Positions 35,216 to 46,676 of a stretch of 64,000 nucleotides of DNA are shown in pieces. Position 1 is the first letter of the stretch, and each line of letters starts with the position of its first letter. The DNA is taken from assembly GCA_963662175.1 (NCBI GenBank), contig OY759218.1, forward strand, positions 26,868,051 through 26,932,050, read 5' to 3'. This stretch comes from Aradus depressus (Eukaryota; Arthropoda; Insecta; Hemiptera; Aradidae). Made by a program: the position numbers and the translations under genes. The notes beneath the pieces were generated by a model that saw only the letters and a list, made by a program, of their open reading frames with translations, was not told where the DNA came from and did not search any database.

Positions 35216-35477
35216 CTGTCAGTCTTTCATGAGTGGTTATTGCATTTCTCATATTTGTGTTTTGCTTTTTTATTAAAGGAGAAACTAATGAATATAGTTG
35301 AAGATAAGTTTCTTCGTTCATTCTCAAATAATTATTCCAATCTTTTGGATGAAACCTGAGCTCCTCCAAAATATTTATATGTGAATATTTCGCCCTTTTT
35401 GAAAGCCATTCTTTAACCCAAATTTTTCTTCGATTTCTTTTTTTGGATGCAACAAATGTAAATAGCCACAGCACCAT
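35115..35477 (-). pseudogene. Harbinger transposase (HARBI1-like) N-terminal fragment
   Basis: Reads WVKEWLSKRAKYSHINILEE, then NYLRMNEETYLQLYSLVSPL and KQNTNMRNAITTHERLTAT, the usual start of HARBI1-like nucleases. The frame then runs into antisense MADF sequence, so the DDE catalytic domain is missing. Weak ATG context and truncation argue against a working protein. Confidence 0.75.
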
Positions 35478-35625
35478 ATAACAACCTTTTCCTCATTACT
35501 TGACATTTTTAATTTAATTTATTATAAATTATTTAAACAAACAAATCAAAGCTCGAAATAAACTTTTATTCCAAAAAAACACAAGATGATGTCACACACT
35601 TAACTGACCGTGTGTGGGGGCCTTA

Positions 35626-36419
35626 GATGTAGGTGCTTTGTCTATAACACAGGTCAGACCACACATACGGACAAAATGTGGTCGACTATTGACATCCCAT
35701 ACATATAAAAGCGGCCAGCCGTCTCTCTATCATAAATCTAGAAATATAGAACCTTCAAACGTTTTCCCTTCAATTTTACTTCCCCAGCTATACGATGTGA
35801 TGTAAAAAATTTACACACATTAGGATTAATGAAATATATTATAAAATAAATTATTATTATTTGTATAAAAATCAGCTGTTAGGTAGTTGTGAAATAACTT
35901 AATTAGTGAATAAAAAAATTATAAATAATGGTCTAGTCGCATTTTGTTTTAAAACGAAATGTGAACAACCAATGAATGGAGAACAAAAGACGACGATCAG
36001 CTGTTTTAAATAGTGAGAGAGAGTCTAAGTAGAGATGTAAAGGTGGACAGTCTAGAGAGAGAGAGAGAAGTGTTTTTAAGCTTAAGGTAGTGAACCATGT
36101 AAGAGTGAAAATAACAGTGAAATAGATGCGCAAAGGTATTTATTTATTTATATGTTTATATGCCCAAAAAATAACATTGAGTTGAAGAATGGCCACAATA
36201 TTTAAAAAGAAATGAGACTAAAAGTAGATGTAGAAATTAGTTTGTAAGATTTATTGTAAATAATTTGATTTTTTTATTTGATATTGATATTTTGATTTTA
36301 TTTCTAATGTAGTTATAGATAAATAAACCCAATATTTGTAAATAATGTTATTATTTAATTTTATTTAATACTTATTTAATTATTTATTTTCTATTATTAT
36401 TATAATATAATTATTATTT
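35626..36419. other. Spacer, nothing recognised
   Basis: A purine-rich (ga)n stretch lies near 36050-36070. No coding block seen. Confidence 0.45.
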
Positions 36420-36439
36420 TCAGTAATTATCACAACGAA

Positions 36440-36725
36440 CTTTAGGGGAAGTTATAAATTGGCCAGAAATTCGATGCGAAGTTTTCATGTTTTCAGACTT
36501 CCCGATTGTAAAAATGAAAAAAAAAATGACTATCGCGTGTCTGTGAACACGATAAAGCCCGATAGAATGAATGTATCTACACAACATTTTATATGTAAAT
36601 CCAGAACTCACTGAGGACGACACCTATAGATTTTCAGCCAAATCGGACAAAAAGAAGGGGGAGATTGGGAGGGGGCTTAACACAAAACCTCTAATAACTG
36701 ACGTTGTAATGAATGTTAAATATTT
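36440..36725 (+). repeat. 'taatcggtc' family copy
   Basis: Contains cccgatagaatgaatgtatc, gaggacgacacctatagatt, cagccaaatcggacaaaaag and taactgacgttgtaatgaat. Non-coding. Confidence 0.6.
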
Positions 36726-36884
36726 GATAATAACTAATTAAAAAATAGACAAATGTTCATATTCCAGCTTAACATTCAGTCCTACAGTTTTAAGCTATTT
36801 TTATTTTCTCATAACTATAGGATGTGAAAACTCGAGATCAAATAACCGACTGAATACTTCTTGACCATTATCAAGAGGGGAGAA

Positions 36885-37780
36885 ATCACCCAATGGTGAC
36901 ACTCCCCAATTATTTAGAATGAGGAAGTCACATGCGCTAACTTAGATCTGATTAGATTTTGGCCGAAATCAGAACTGAAACCACTTTACTTCGGGACTTA
37001 AGTTGAATATACTTAAGTATATGTTACAAGATATCGCTTATTTTTTAAAAATGAAAATTAAAATTAAAAATAATCTTTATTATGGGACATACGTCCCCTG
37101 AGAATAATTAAATAAGAAATAAATAAAAGCATATAAGTGTCAGCCAATTGAGACAGAATAAAGAAAAAAAGAAAAGAGGCTTCTAAGAAATAACTAAAGA
37201 AATAGAAATTGTTAATAACGAGCAATTATTAAATTAAAACAAAAAAATGAACTAAAAAAACTAAAGAAAACAAAATATGTAATATATATATATATAGGTA
37301 TATATAAAGTGACCTTGTCGGGATCATACTAGAAATATGTGGTAACAAGTGAAAAGCAACTTAAGTTCCAACAGAGCTGATGAAACAGTAAAGTAACAAT
37401 CTGTCTAGTAGAGGGAGACTTATAGGAAGACGAGAACTATATCATAGGAATCAGAGGTTTGCTGAGTTACGAGATATTGGTAAAGTAGGGACTTAAATGA
37501 AAGAAGAGTAGGAGCTTGGAGAATCTGAAGAGGGAGAGAATTCCAGAGGGAGTTAGCCTGGATAAGGAAGGAGTTGTGGTAGGTTGTTGTGTGAAGGGAG
37601 GTAAAGATCAGAGGAACGGTAGGTAGTTTCTGATTAGGTCATAAACATAAGTTGTAGGTATCTTGTAAAATGAAGTTAGGTTTCGGAGGAAAGTGGTCTT
37701 AATTATCGTTCGATTTTGGCCAAAATCTAATCAGACCTAATTTAAACCATGTGACCCCTTCATTCCAAATTTCAAGTTCA
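36885..37780. repeat. Inverted-repeat element interrupted by a LINE end
   Basis: Blocks around gatctgattagattttggcc (near 36947) and ggccaaaatctaatcagacc (near 37718) are inverted and matching for about 80 bp with mismatches. A diverged single copy lies at 61190-61270. Between the arms lies a minus-strand LINE fragment. Confidence 0.55.
37060..37660 (-). mobile_element. LINE C-terminal and 3' UTR fragment
   Basis: The minus strand reads TTTYHNSFLIQANSLWNSLP and LQILQAPTLLSFKSLLYQYL, typical of the last coding part of several LINE clades. The 3' end at about 37060-37085 is an A-rich tail in the same orientation. Confidence 0.65.
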
Positions 37781-37811
37781 TAGCAACAATGGTTTTTGCG
37801 GTAGAGAGCTG

Positions 37812-38640
37812 ACAACTTTTTAATCACATACACACACACAGACATCATCGCGAAAATGGTCAAAACGTATTAAGGAGGTCTTGAAACGTGAAAATCCGTT
37901 GAAACCTTGATCTCCGATTTTCGCACGATTACAATACTTCCTTATACTATAAGAAAGTAAATACACACATATATATATACAGTAGAGTCCCGCTAATCCG
38001 GACACCGATTATTCGGACATCCGGTTAATCCGGACAGGATTTTAAAAAAACTAATTAAAATTTAGTAAACTAAAAATTTAATTTAGTGAGCGGTAAGTAC
38101 GCAAATAATTCAAAGAGAGGGTGTGTTCTGACTTACTCAGTTGGCTAAGATGAAAAAGTGCCGACAAAGAAGAAGGCGCCCTAAATATTTACACTAATAT
38201 TAAAAAAAATATTTTAAAATATTTATCATGTGCATTTTACAGCAAATTCCGTTTAATTCGGACTTTCGGTGATCAGGACGGGGTCCGGTCCCATCTAGTC
38301 CGGATTAGCGATTATATAACTACATATATATATTTTTTTTTTCGTCAGTTTTTTGTTCTTATTTTTACCTTTATTGTCGAATCACATCTTTTCTTCTTAC
38401 TGTGTTAGCTTACTAAGCATATATATATATACATATATACGAGTATATATAGCTGAAAACTTTCTAATCACATACACACAGGCAGACATCATCGCGAAAA
38501 TGGTCAAAACGTATTCAGGAGATCTTGAAACGAGAAAATCCGTTGATATCTCGATCTCGGATTTTCGCACGATTACAATAATTCCTTATACTATAAGAAA
38601 GTAAATACATGTACATACAGTAGAGTCCCGCTAATCCGGA
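37812..38640. repeat. Two direct repeats, each abutting a pogo/Tigger-like end
   Basis: The block 37812-37979 (with catcgcgaaaatggtcaaaa and ttccttatactataagaaag) recurs at 38458-38617. Each is followed at once by cagtagagtcccgctaatcc. The first starts a 339-bp MITE (37980-38318) ending in the inverted agtccggattagcg. The second Tigger-like end is truncated after about 30 bp. Confidence 0.7.
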
Positions 38641-38938
38641 CATCCGGTTATCACATATAGTGATTTGATAATAAAGGTAAAAATAAGAAAAAAAAATAAA
38701 TAAAAGTAGCTAGAAAAATAAAACTCAAAGGAAATATACAAAACAGGCGAGTTGAGAGACGGCGATTCCAAGAGAAGCGATGGAAGAAAGAAGTACTGAG
38801 AGTTAGAGTGGGGGAAAATTAACAAGAGTGCAGTTATAGAAAGTGAGTTGGCAAACCTTGCTCAGGTCTTGTTATAGAGATTATCTGCAGAGAATCTTAC
38901 CTCCCGAGATCCAAACAAATTTCATGTTTCCTCCATTT

Positions 38939-39245
38939 TATTTCCCCAGCTATACCAAGTATAGGGGAAGTTATGTAATCGGTCACAAATTCGAAGTTGA
39001 GTTTTCAACTTATATTTTCTGACCTCCTGATATCAAAAATGAAAAAAAAATTCTGTCTGTGTGTCTGTGAAAACGATAACTCCCGATAGAATGAATGTAT
39101 CGACTCGAAATTTCATATAGATATATCTTTTTCATTTTTGGAATAAGGAGATCGGAAAACATGAAATTGATTTGAAAACTCAGCATCGAATTTTCGACCG
39201 ATTACATAATTTCGTCTGTACTTCGTATAACTGGGGGAAGTAAAA
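38939..39245. repeat. 'taatcggtc' fold-back element, complete-looking copy
   Basis: The left arm begins cagctataccaagtatagggg and has ttatgtaatcggtcacaaat. The right arm holds its inverse, ending gtacttcgtataactggggg. The two arms meet near 39120. This shows that the dispersed family is a fold-back element. Confidence 0.7.
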
Positions 39246-40044
39246 GACGAGAGTGGGATTGGAAGACTGGAGACAGAGCTGTTAATAGCACGCCAGTTAG
39301 GCTCATACATTATGTCCTAATCAAAAATCGTTTCAAATGAAAGTCATAGAGAAAAAACTAAAAGACAAATTTTATATGAAATACGATGTTTTACAGATTA
39401 CGAGATATATGCCGAAAACCGTCCTAAAATTATGTTTTGAAACTCATTTTTTTAGACGCTTTCTCAATTTACTCGAAAACGTTTAGTCCTTCCGAAACTT
39501 GGATTTTACCAAAAATGTTCCTTAGTAAATTTTCAATCGCTTCTGTGACCCTCAGCTTTGAGAGAGAACCAATACGATCAATGTAGTGCCTCAAAGGATT
39601 TACAATATATAATAAATCTCTGTACATTTTAATACGATTTTTGTTTATACGTAGCATTTTACGAACTGTTTCAATATAATTAATTCATTTTTAAAAAAAT
39701 ATTTTTTGTACAGATCACTCTTCCTCCTGTATAAAAAAGTCCCGTAATGGCCACATCACATTTTTTTTTTCTAAACAAAAACATAAAATAGTCAAGTTTC
39801 ACACTTTTGGCCGATGAGAAGTGATTGTGCGGCGTTGCTTGAGAGTCACAAAACTATATGGAAGTTCAAGACGTATACCAGTTCAATAAATAAAACAAAC
39901 TTATTTTTGTGAAATATTGTCTATTCCACAAATAAATGTACCTATATAAAAACTACCGGTTTCGGCATTATACGTCAGGTTTAGTTATAAACAATTTACA
40001 ATCCGAAACCAGTAGTTTTTGTATACATTTTTTTTGTTTTATTA
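39246..40044. repeat. Diverged dispersed repeats, no gene
   Basis: Positions 39340-39470 resemble 61300-61460 (shared agatatatgccgaaaaccgt-like phrase). Positions 39880-40044 hold a small fold-back with accggtttcggcattatacg, related to the arms at 56339 and 57690. Confidence 0.45.
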
Positions 40045-40859
40045 ATTTATTTATAATGTTTCTGTTACAAGTTCCCTCAATATGCCCGTGTTTTTCAACT
40101 TTGAAGTTGTATATCAGTTCGTGTCACGAGTCACTCATCAGTGGACATTGTCTCTAAACAATCATCCAGACAATAGGTTCGCTAGTCCTTCACCCCAGGG
40201 GTAAAGTTGGTTGCTAAGGAGAATGGCGTGGGCGCTGTCCCCCTCCCCCTCCCTACGACATAATAACAATTTTTGACACCAAGTACTATTTAAGTTAGAG
40301 AGAGAGATGCTTCTAAAAATAAGTTGAGAATCAATAATTTTAAGGCCGTAGGTGACAGGCGATAGTAAATTTCAGGTGCCACATGGCCTCTTGTATACAT
40401 TGTAATACATACGTTTGCATTTAGAGACTTTAATGGACGTGGCCAGATCAGAGACGAGAAGACCGACGAGGGCTAGGAGGATAGGAACGTATGTCACCAT
40501 CCTGGAGAAGTTACAAGACTGAAGGCCAGCGGTGCCTGGGAACAAGACCACCAAGAGAGGGGATCCAAATGGCGATGGGGAGGGGGTTCTTAGGATGTAA
40601 ACAGCAAACTTGAAGAGAAGAAATACAGGCGGACAAAATAGTTTAAAAAATTGGTCAATGAATCTCCGACAATATACTGGCTCAGTTCTAAATATTTGTA
40701 ATCAACAAGGTTTTCCTTCTTCTAAGGAGGAGAGTTCCAGCTGGTTGGGCTGAAAATTATTAGATGTATGTATGTCTTATGGACTTCTGAATCCAAGCAT
40801 AAAATTGTGTGTGAATATATTAATTAAATTAGGGTTTTTGAGTTAAGCCTCCCTTTAAG
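40045..40859. other. Unassigned sequence
   Basis: Nothing convincing. The minus-strand open frame at 40554-40372 is short and without domain. Confidence 0.4.
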
Positions 40860-42200
40860 AGGATGTGATGTCTCTGAAGGCTGGACGTAGACAAGAGCGG
40901 GGCTGAAGAGCTTATATGGTGAACTGAAGGGAAGCTGGTATGATCAAGACGGAAAAAATGGATGATGTGAACAACAAAATATCTTTAAAGTTCATGAATC
41001 TTTAAAGTCTGAAAGCGATCCCATAGAGGCAGCAAGGGCTGGAATTAGGGGATTTGTTGAGAGTTTAAATATGTTGAAGGATCGGGATTATGACTTGTGA
41101 GCAAGTTTTAAGGAAAGGGAGCAGGATGTCATCAGGCCCAAAAGAATTAGAGCGACTGTCAAGCATTATGTTCAGGAGGGTTAAAACCCTCAAGGCTTTC
41201 AAAGAACTGCCCATCTTGAGTGCCTCCGCGATTAGGTTCAGAAAGAACTGTGATTTGTCCGCCATAATCAGCGACTGAGGACGGTTCCGTAGAGCTTTGA
41301 ATGAGGAATAGTCAGCATCCAACCGGAATCTGTAGAACCTCCTTCTGACCTAGTCCCGCTCCTTCATGACTCTCCTGATCTCTGGGATAATCCATGGGGC
41401 ACCAGCAGATACTCCAGAGGCTTCAGGAGACCGTTATAGTCGAGCAGCTTTAGGAGGGTCTTGCTGCAGGCGGCCATCTTCTAGTCGATTGAAGGCAGAT
41501 CGAAGATCGTCAAGATTCTCTTGGAGCATCCGATCGTTAGAGACTTGTTGTTTTAGAGTTATATAGTGTTAGGAGTAAGATAAGGAGATGATATATCCAA
41601 GGATATTTGGATGAGGTTGTGAGGAGAAAGGAAGAGGACTGCCTGATGAGAGTGGGGGCAAAGCTTCTGTTGTGAGTCGACCAGCCAGTTAGAAGTGTAG
41701 GTATCATGAGTCGAAGAGGAGCTATGAAGAGGAATAGTAGAGATCCGGGAGGTGCTTTGAGTTGGCAGAGGCTATAGACAGAATATCAAATTTGAAGTCA
41801 CCGGAGATCAGGATGTTAATATAAAGAGGAATCAGACTGCTGACTCGAAGATGGTGTCAATTTAACTTGGAAAGAACGCGAGGGGAGTGGGGAGGAAAAT
41901 AAGGTAAACAAAATAAAATATATACGTATAAAGAGACGAGATAATTAGGGGCAAACAAGTATAAGAAGATGGAGGAAATATAAGTAAAAAGGAGAATACA
42001 CAAGATTGAGGTAAATATAAATAACGCGAGGGGAGTGGGGAGGAATCTAGAAGACGACCCTTGAGGCTGCGGTGCAAAATAACAAGCCGCCAAGTCTGTC
42101 AAGATTGTCGTTTCTGAAGAGGAGGTGGTCAGGGGGTGAGTCGGAGGAGGAGGGATCCAGGGCTTGAGACAGCTCTCGGAGGTAACAATGGTATGGAATC
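40860..42200 (-). mobile_element. Decayed LINE (endonuclease to RT region)
   Basis: Read on the minus strand, from high to low coordinates: a GDFKFDIL-like endonuclease motif (near 41800), APWIIPEIRRVMKERD (near 41390-41340), FYRFRLDADYSSFKALRNR and the RT entry motif SFGPDDILLPFLKTCSQ (near 41130). Several stops and frameshifts break it. The LINE end at 37060-37660 has the same orientation and could be from the same family. Confidence 0.7.
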
Positions 42201-42576
42201 TATTTGAAAGGAGAAATCAGAGAACTCACAACTTGTGCTGGACTGAGTGTGAACATGACAACATTGAAGGGTATTATACATCAGAGTAGGGTGGGAGAGG
42301 AAGGAAGGTACTGATAAAAAATTAGAAAAAAATAAAATTATATAAATATTTATGAAATGACCAAGATTAGGAACAAATGAGTAAAATAAGATAAAACAAT
42401 AAACAAAACAAAAATTGAAAATATAACATAGGCCAATATCTGAGAAGAAGATAAGGTAAACAAAATAAAATATATACGTATAAAGAGACGAGATAATTAG
42501 GGGCAAAAAAGTATAAGAAGATGGAGGAAATATAAGTAAAAAGGAGAATACACAAGATTGAGGTAAATATAAATAA
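41875..42576. repeat. 125-bp segment copied into the LINE, with a 23-bp duplication at its target
   Basis: Positions 41899-42022 repeat 42451-42575 almost exactly. The copied block in the LINE is flanked by two identical 23-bp sequences (41875-41897 and 42023-42045, core cgcgaggggagtggggagga). Confidence 0.85.
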
Positions 42577-42665
42577 AAAAAAGATACACTGAAAATAATA
42601 AAAAAAAAAATGAAAAAAATAGTAAAAAGAGATCAAAATAAACCTAATCGTAGCATATTACGTAA

Positions 42666-44324
42666 TCTATATTAATAAAGCTGAAACGGGGTTTGTTTGT
42701 TTGTATGTTTGTTCCAGCATCACGCCCAAACGGCTGGACGGACTTTTATGATACTTCCAATGTAGCATCCTTTTGAGCCCGATTGAATAATAGGCTATGT
42801 GGCGTCCCAAAGTTTTGAACGGGAGGGGGGGTTGTGGGGGGGCCTAAGTATAAATATAGAGCTAGCTCATTAACGGTAGGCCGTATTATCGCGAAATTTC
42901 ACATGTAGTATTCTTAAAGGCCAAATTGAAAAATATTGTGTGTGGCGTCCCAAAATTTTGAACGGGAGGGGGGGTTGTGGGGGGGCAAAGTATAAATATA
43001 GAGCTAGCTCATTAACGGTAGGCCGTATTATCGCGAAATTTCACATGTAGTATTCTTAAAGGCCAAATTGAAAAATATTGTGTGTGGCGTCCCAAAATTT
43101 TGAACGGGAGGGGGGGTTGTGGGGGGGCAAAGTATAAATATAGAGCTAGCTCATTAACGGTAGGCCGTATTATCGCGAAATTTCACATGTAGTATTCCGG
43201 AAGGCCAAATAGAAAAATGAGGTGTGTGGCGTCCCAAAGTTTTGAACGGGAGGGGGAGTTGTGGGGGTAGGCCTAAGTATAAATATAGTGCTAACTCTTC
43301 AACGGTTGGTCGGATTGTCACGAAATTTCACATGTAGTATTCCTGAAGGCAAAATAGAAAAAAAAGGTATGCGGCGTCCCATAATCTTGAACGGAAGGGG
43401 GGGGGGGGGGGGGGTTGTGATGGGGCCTAAGTATAAATATAGTGCTAAGTCATTAATGGTTGGTTGGATTGTAATGAAATTTCGTATGTAGTATACCTGA
43501 GGGCCAAATAGAAAAATAAGGTGTGTGGCGTCCTAAAAATTTGAACGGGAGGGGGGGTTGTGGGGGTAGGCCTAAGGATAAATATAGTGCTAGCTCATTA
43601 ACGGTAGGTCGTATTGTCATGGTATTTCACATGTAGTATTCCTGAAGACCAAATAGAAAAATAGGGTGTGTGACGTCACATAATTGAGAACGGGAGGGGG
43701 GTTGTGGGGTAGGCCTAAATTTGATGATAGTGATAGATCATTAACGGATGATAGGATTGTCAGGGAATTTCTCATGTAGTATTCTTGATGGCCAAATAGA
43801 AAAATACACTATGTGACATCTTAAAAAATTGAACAAGGGGGGGGGGGGAGGGGGGGGCATAGCATTAAAAAAATGCTGACTGATTAAAGAGTAATCGGAT
43901 TGTCATGAATTTCACATGTAGTAGTAGTAACTACGTAATAGCTGTAGGGTCTCCGTCGCAAGGAACATACTTGCTGTGGTGCCCAGCGTTCCTAACTACG
44001 TACTAGATGTGGGGTCCGCCGTCGCAAGGCACATACTAGCTGTAATGCCCAGCGTTCCTAACTTTGTACTAGCTGTGGTGCCCAGCGATGCCAAGTATTC
44101 ACTAGCTGGGGTTTCCGCCGTGGAAAGGCGCATACTAGCTGTGGTGCCCAGGGGTCTTAAAAACTTACTAGCGTTACTATAGTTGAAGGACTATAAGCCT
44201 TATTCCGTATGAATAATCGAAAATTATAACATCATGAATGTGGTGTCGAAGGATTGAATAGACTTATAGGCGATATTGGGAGAAAATTCAAAGTTCCCCG
44301 GGCAACGCCGGGTATTACTGCTAG
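42666..44324 (+). mobile_element. Non-autonomous Helitron, first of a head-to-tail pair
   Basis: Begins TCTATATTAATAAAGC after an A (42665) and ends with the hairpin CCCGGGCAACGCCGGG, then TATTACTG and CTAG (44321-44324). These are the 5'-TC, 3' hairpin and CTRR marks of Helitrons. There are no inverted repeats, no target duplication and no Rep/helicase frame. Inside are about eight units of about 143 bp, each with agggggggttgtgggggg, then shorter tgcccagcgttcctaac units. Confidence 0.92.
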
Positions 44325-46181
44325 TCTATATTAATAAAGCTGAAACGGGGTTTGTTTGTTTGTATGTTTGTTCCAGCATCACGCCCAAACGGCTGGACGG
44401 ATTATCATGAAACTTCATATGTAGCATTCTTTTGAGCCCGATTGAATAATAGGCTATGTCGCGTCCCAAAATTTTGAACGGGAAGGGGGGTTGTGGGGGG
44501 GGCTAAGTATAAATATAGAACTAGCTCATTAACTGATGGTCGAATTGTCTTGAAATTTCATACGTAGTATTTTTAAGAGCCAAATAGGAAAAAAAGGTGT
44601 GTGGCGTCCCAATGTTTTGAACGGGAGGGGGGGTTGTGGGGGGGCCTATGTATAAATATAGAGCTAGCTCATTAACTGATGGTCGATTTGTCTTGAAATT
44701 TCATACGTAGTATTTTTAAGAGCCAAATAGGAAAAAAAGGTGTGTGGCGTCCCAAAGTTTTGAACGGGAGGGGGGGTTGTGGGGGGGCCTATGTATAAAT
44801 ATAGAGCTAACTCTTTAACGGTTGGTCGGATTGTCACGAAATTTCACATGGAGTATTCCTGAAGGCCAAATAGAAAAATAAGGTGTGTGGCATCCCAAAG
44901 TTTCGAACGGGAGGGGGGGTTGTGGGAGGGGGGGGGGGCTAAGTATAAATATAGAGCTAGCTCATTAACGGTTGGTCATATTGTCACGAAATTTCACATG
45001 TAGTATTGTAGTATTGAATAATAGGCTATGTCGCGTCCCAAAATTTTGAACGGGAGGGGGGGTTGTAGGGGGGGCCTAAGTGTAAATATAGTGCTAGCTC
45101 ATTAACGGTTGGTCATATTGTCACGAAATTTCACATTTAGTATTCCTGAAGGCCAAATACAAAAATTAGGTGTGTGGCGTCCCAAAAATTTGAACGGGAG
45201 GGGGGGTTGTGGGAGGGGGGGGGGGCTAAGTATAAATATAGTGCTAACACTTTAACCGTTAGTCGGATTCTCACGAAATTTCACATGTAGTATTCCTGAA
45301 GGACAAATAGAGAAATAAGGTCTGTGGCGTCCCAATGTTTTGAACGGGAGGGGGGGTTTGGGGGGGCCTAAGTATAAGTATAGAGCTAGCTCATTGACGG
45401 TTGGTCGCTGTTGCAAGGCACTTACTAGCTGTAGTGCCCAGCGTTTCTAACTATGTACTAGCTGTATGGTCCGCTGTTGCAAGGCACATACTAGATGTGG
45501 TGCCTAGGGTTCCTAACTACGTACTATCTGTGGGGTCGGCAGTTTCAAGGCACTTGCTAACTAGGTTTCAAGGCAGCTGTGATGCCCAGCGTTCCTAACT
45601 ACGTACTAGCTGTATGGTCCGCTGTTGCAAGGCACATACTAGATGTGGTGCCCAGCGTTACCAACTAGGTACTAGCTGTGGGTCCACTGTGGCAAAGCAC
45701 ATACTAGCTTTGGAGCCCAGCGTTTCTAACTACGTACTAGCTGTGTGGTCCGCCGTCGCAAGGCACATACTAGCTGTGATGCCCAGGGTTCCTAACTACG
45801 TACTATCTGTGGGGTCCGCAGTTTCAAGGTACTTGCTAACAGCTGTGCTGCCCAGCGTTCCTAACTACGTACTAGCTGTGGGTTCGCTGTTGCAAGGCAC
45901 ATACTAGCTGTGGTCACAGGCGTTCTTAAGTACGCACTGGATGTCCAGCGATGCTAAGTATTCACTAGCTGTGGTTTCCGCCGTTGAAAGACGCATACTA
46001 GCTGTGTTGCCCAGGGGTCCTAAAAACTTACTAGCTGGGGTGTCTGACTATAAGCCTTATTCCGTATGAATAATTGATAATTATAACATCATGAATGTAC
46101 TGTTGAAGAATTTAAAAGGCTTATAGGAGATATTAGAAGAAAAGTCAAAGTTCCCCGGGCAACGCCGGGTATTACTGCTAG
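44325..46181 (+). mobile_element. Non-autonomous Helitron, second of the pair
   Basis: Its TC start follows the CTAG of the first element with no base between. It ends CCCGGGCAACGCCGGG...CTAG at 46178-46181, followed by T. The pair as a whole therefore sits in an A|T target (42665 and 46182). It has seven of the G-rich units and a longer run of tgcccagcgttcctaac units (45405-46035). Apparent small open frames here are translated repeats. Confidence 0.92.
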
Positions 46182-46295
46182 TAACAGAATATAAATGAGA
46201 ATCGAATGAAGAAAAAAACACATATATAAAATAAAAAAGTCAGTGAATCAAAAACAATGAACTTCCCCAGAACAAATTAATCCATTAACTTTTCG

Positions 46296-46381
46296 AACCT
46301 CCCAGATAAAAAACCAAAGGGCCTCAGCCCGGGTTTCGAACCCGCGATCTTAAGCTCAGTAGACACTACATCTGAGCTACA
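46296..46381 (-). mobile_element. SINE head fragment
   Basis: The reverse B box (cgggtttcgaacccgcgat) and a damaged A box (catctgagctac) remain; the body is lost. Confidence 0.75.
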
Positions 46382-46676
46382 TACAAAATTTCATAATGAT
46401 ACATTCTCTTAATGTCTTCCTCCTAATCCCAACAATTCCTTTCGGCCGATTTGACTGAAAATGGATAAGAGTCGTCTTTATTTGGTTCCTGACACATATA
46501 AACTTTGTGTCGATATATTCATTCTATCGGGAATTACCATGTCCAAGGACACACACACAGACAGCACTTTTTTTTTTCAATGTTGGGATCAGAGGTTTGG
46601 ATACATGAAATGCAGTGAAAATGCAACATCGAATTTCTGACCGATTACATAACTTCCCCTAAACTAGGGAAGTAAT
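46382..46676 (-). repeat. 'taatcggtc' family copy upstream of the ligase gene
   Basis: Reverse copy ending accgattacataacttcccc. It occupies most of the 200-500 bp just upstream of the goliath-type start codon. Confidence 0.6.

Larger units (their letters stand above)
34631..35622. mobile_element. PIF/Harbinger DNA transposon, internally deleted
   Basis: The inverted termini share CACGGTCAGTT near both ends (left from 34631, right to 35622), and the 3-bp target TTA lies on both sides (34628-34630 and 35623-35625), as expected for this superfamily. Sub-terminal cgaactgac copies recur near 34662 and 34770. It carries the starts of the two genes typical of these elements, pointing towards each other and fused by a deletion. 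At 992 bp it is not autonomous. Confidence 0.88.

Noticed and set aside
41857..42636. Long hydrophobic minus-strand frames resembling membrane proteins
   Set aside because: Phe/Leu/Tyr-rich translations of a purine-rich AT-biased strand, partly made by the 125-bp duplicated block.
43976..45907. Repetitive open frames suggesting a repeat protein
   Set aside because: They are translations of a short DNA tandem repeat inside Helitrons, with frame changes between units and no start or splice logic.
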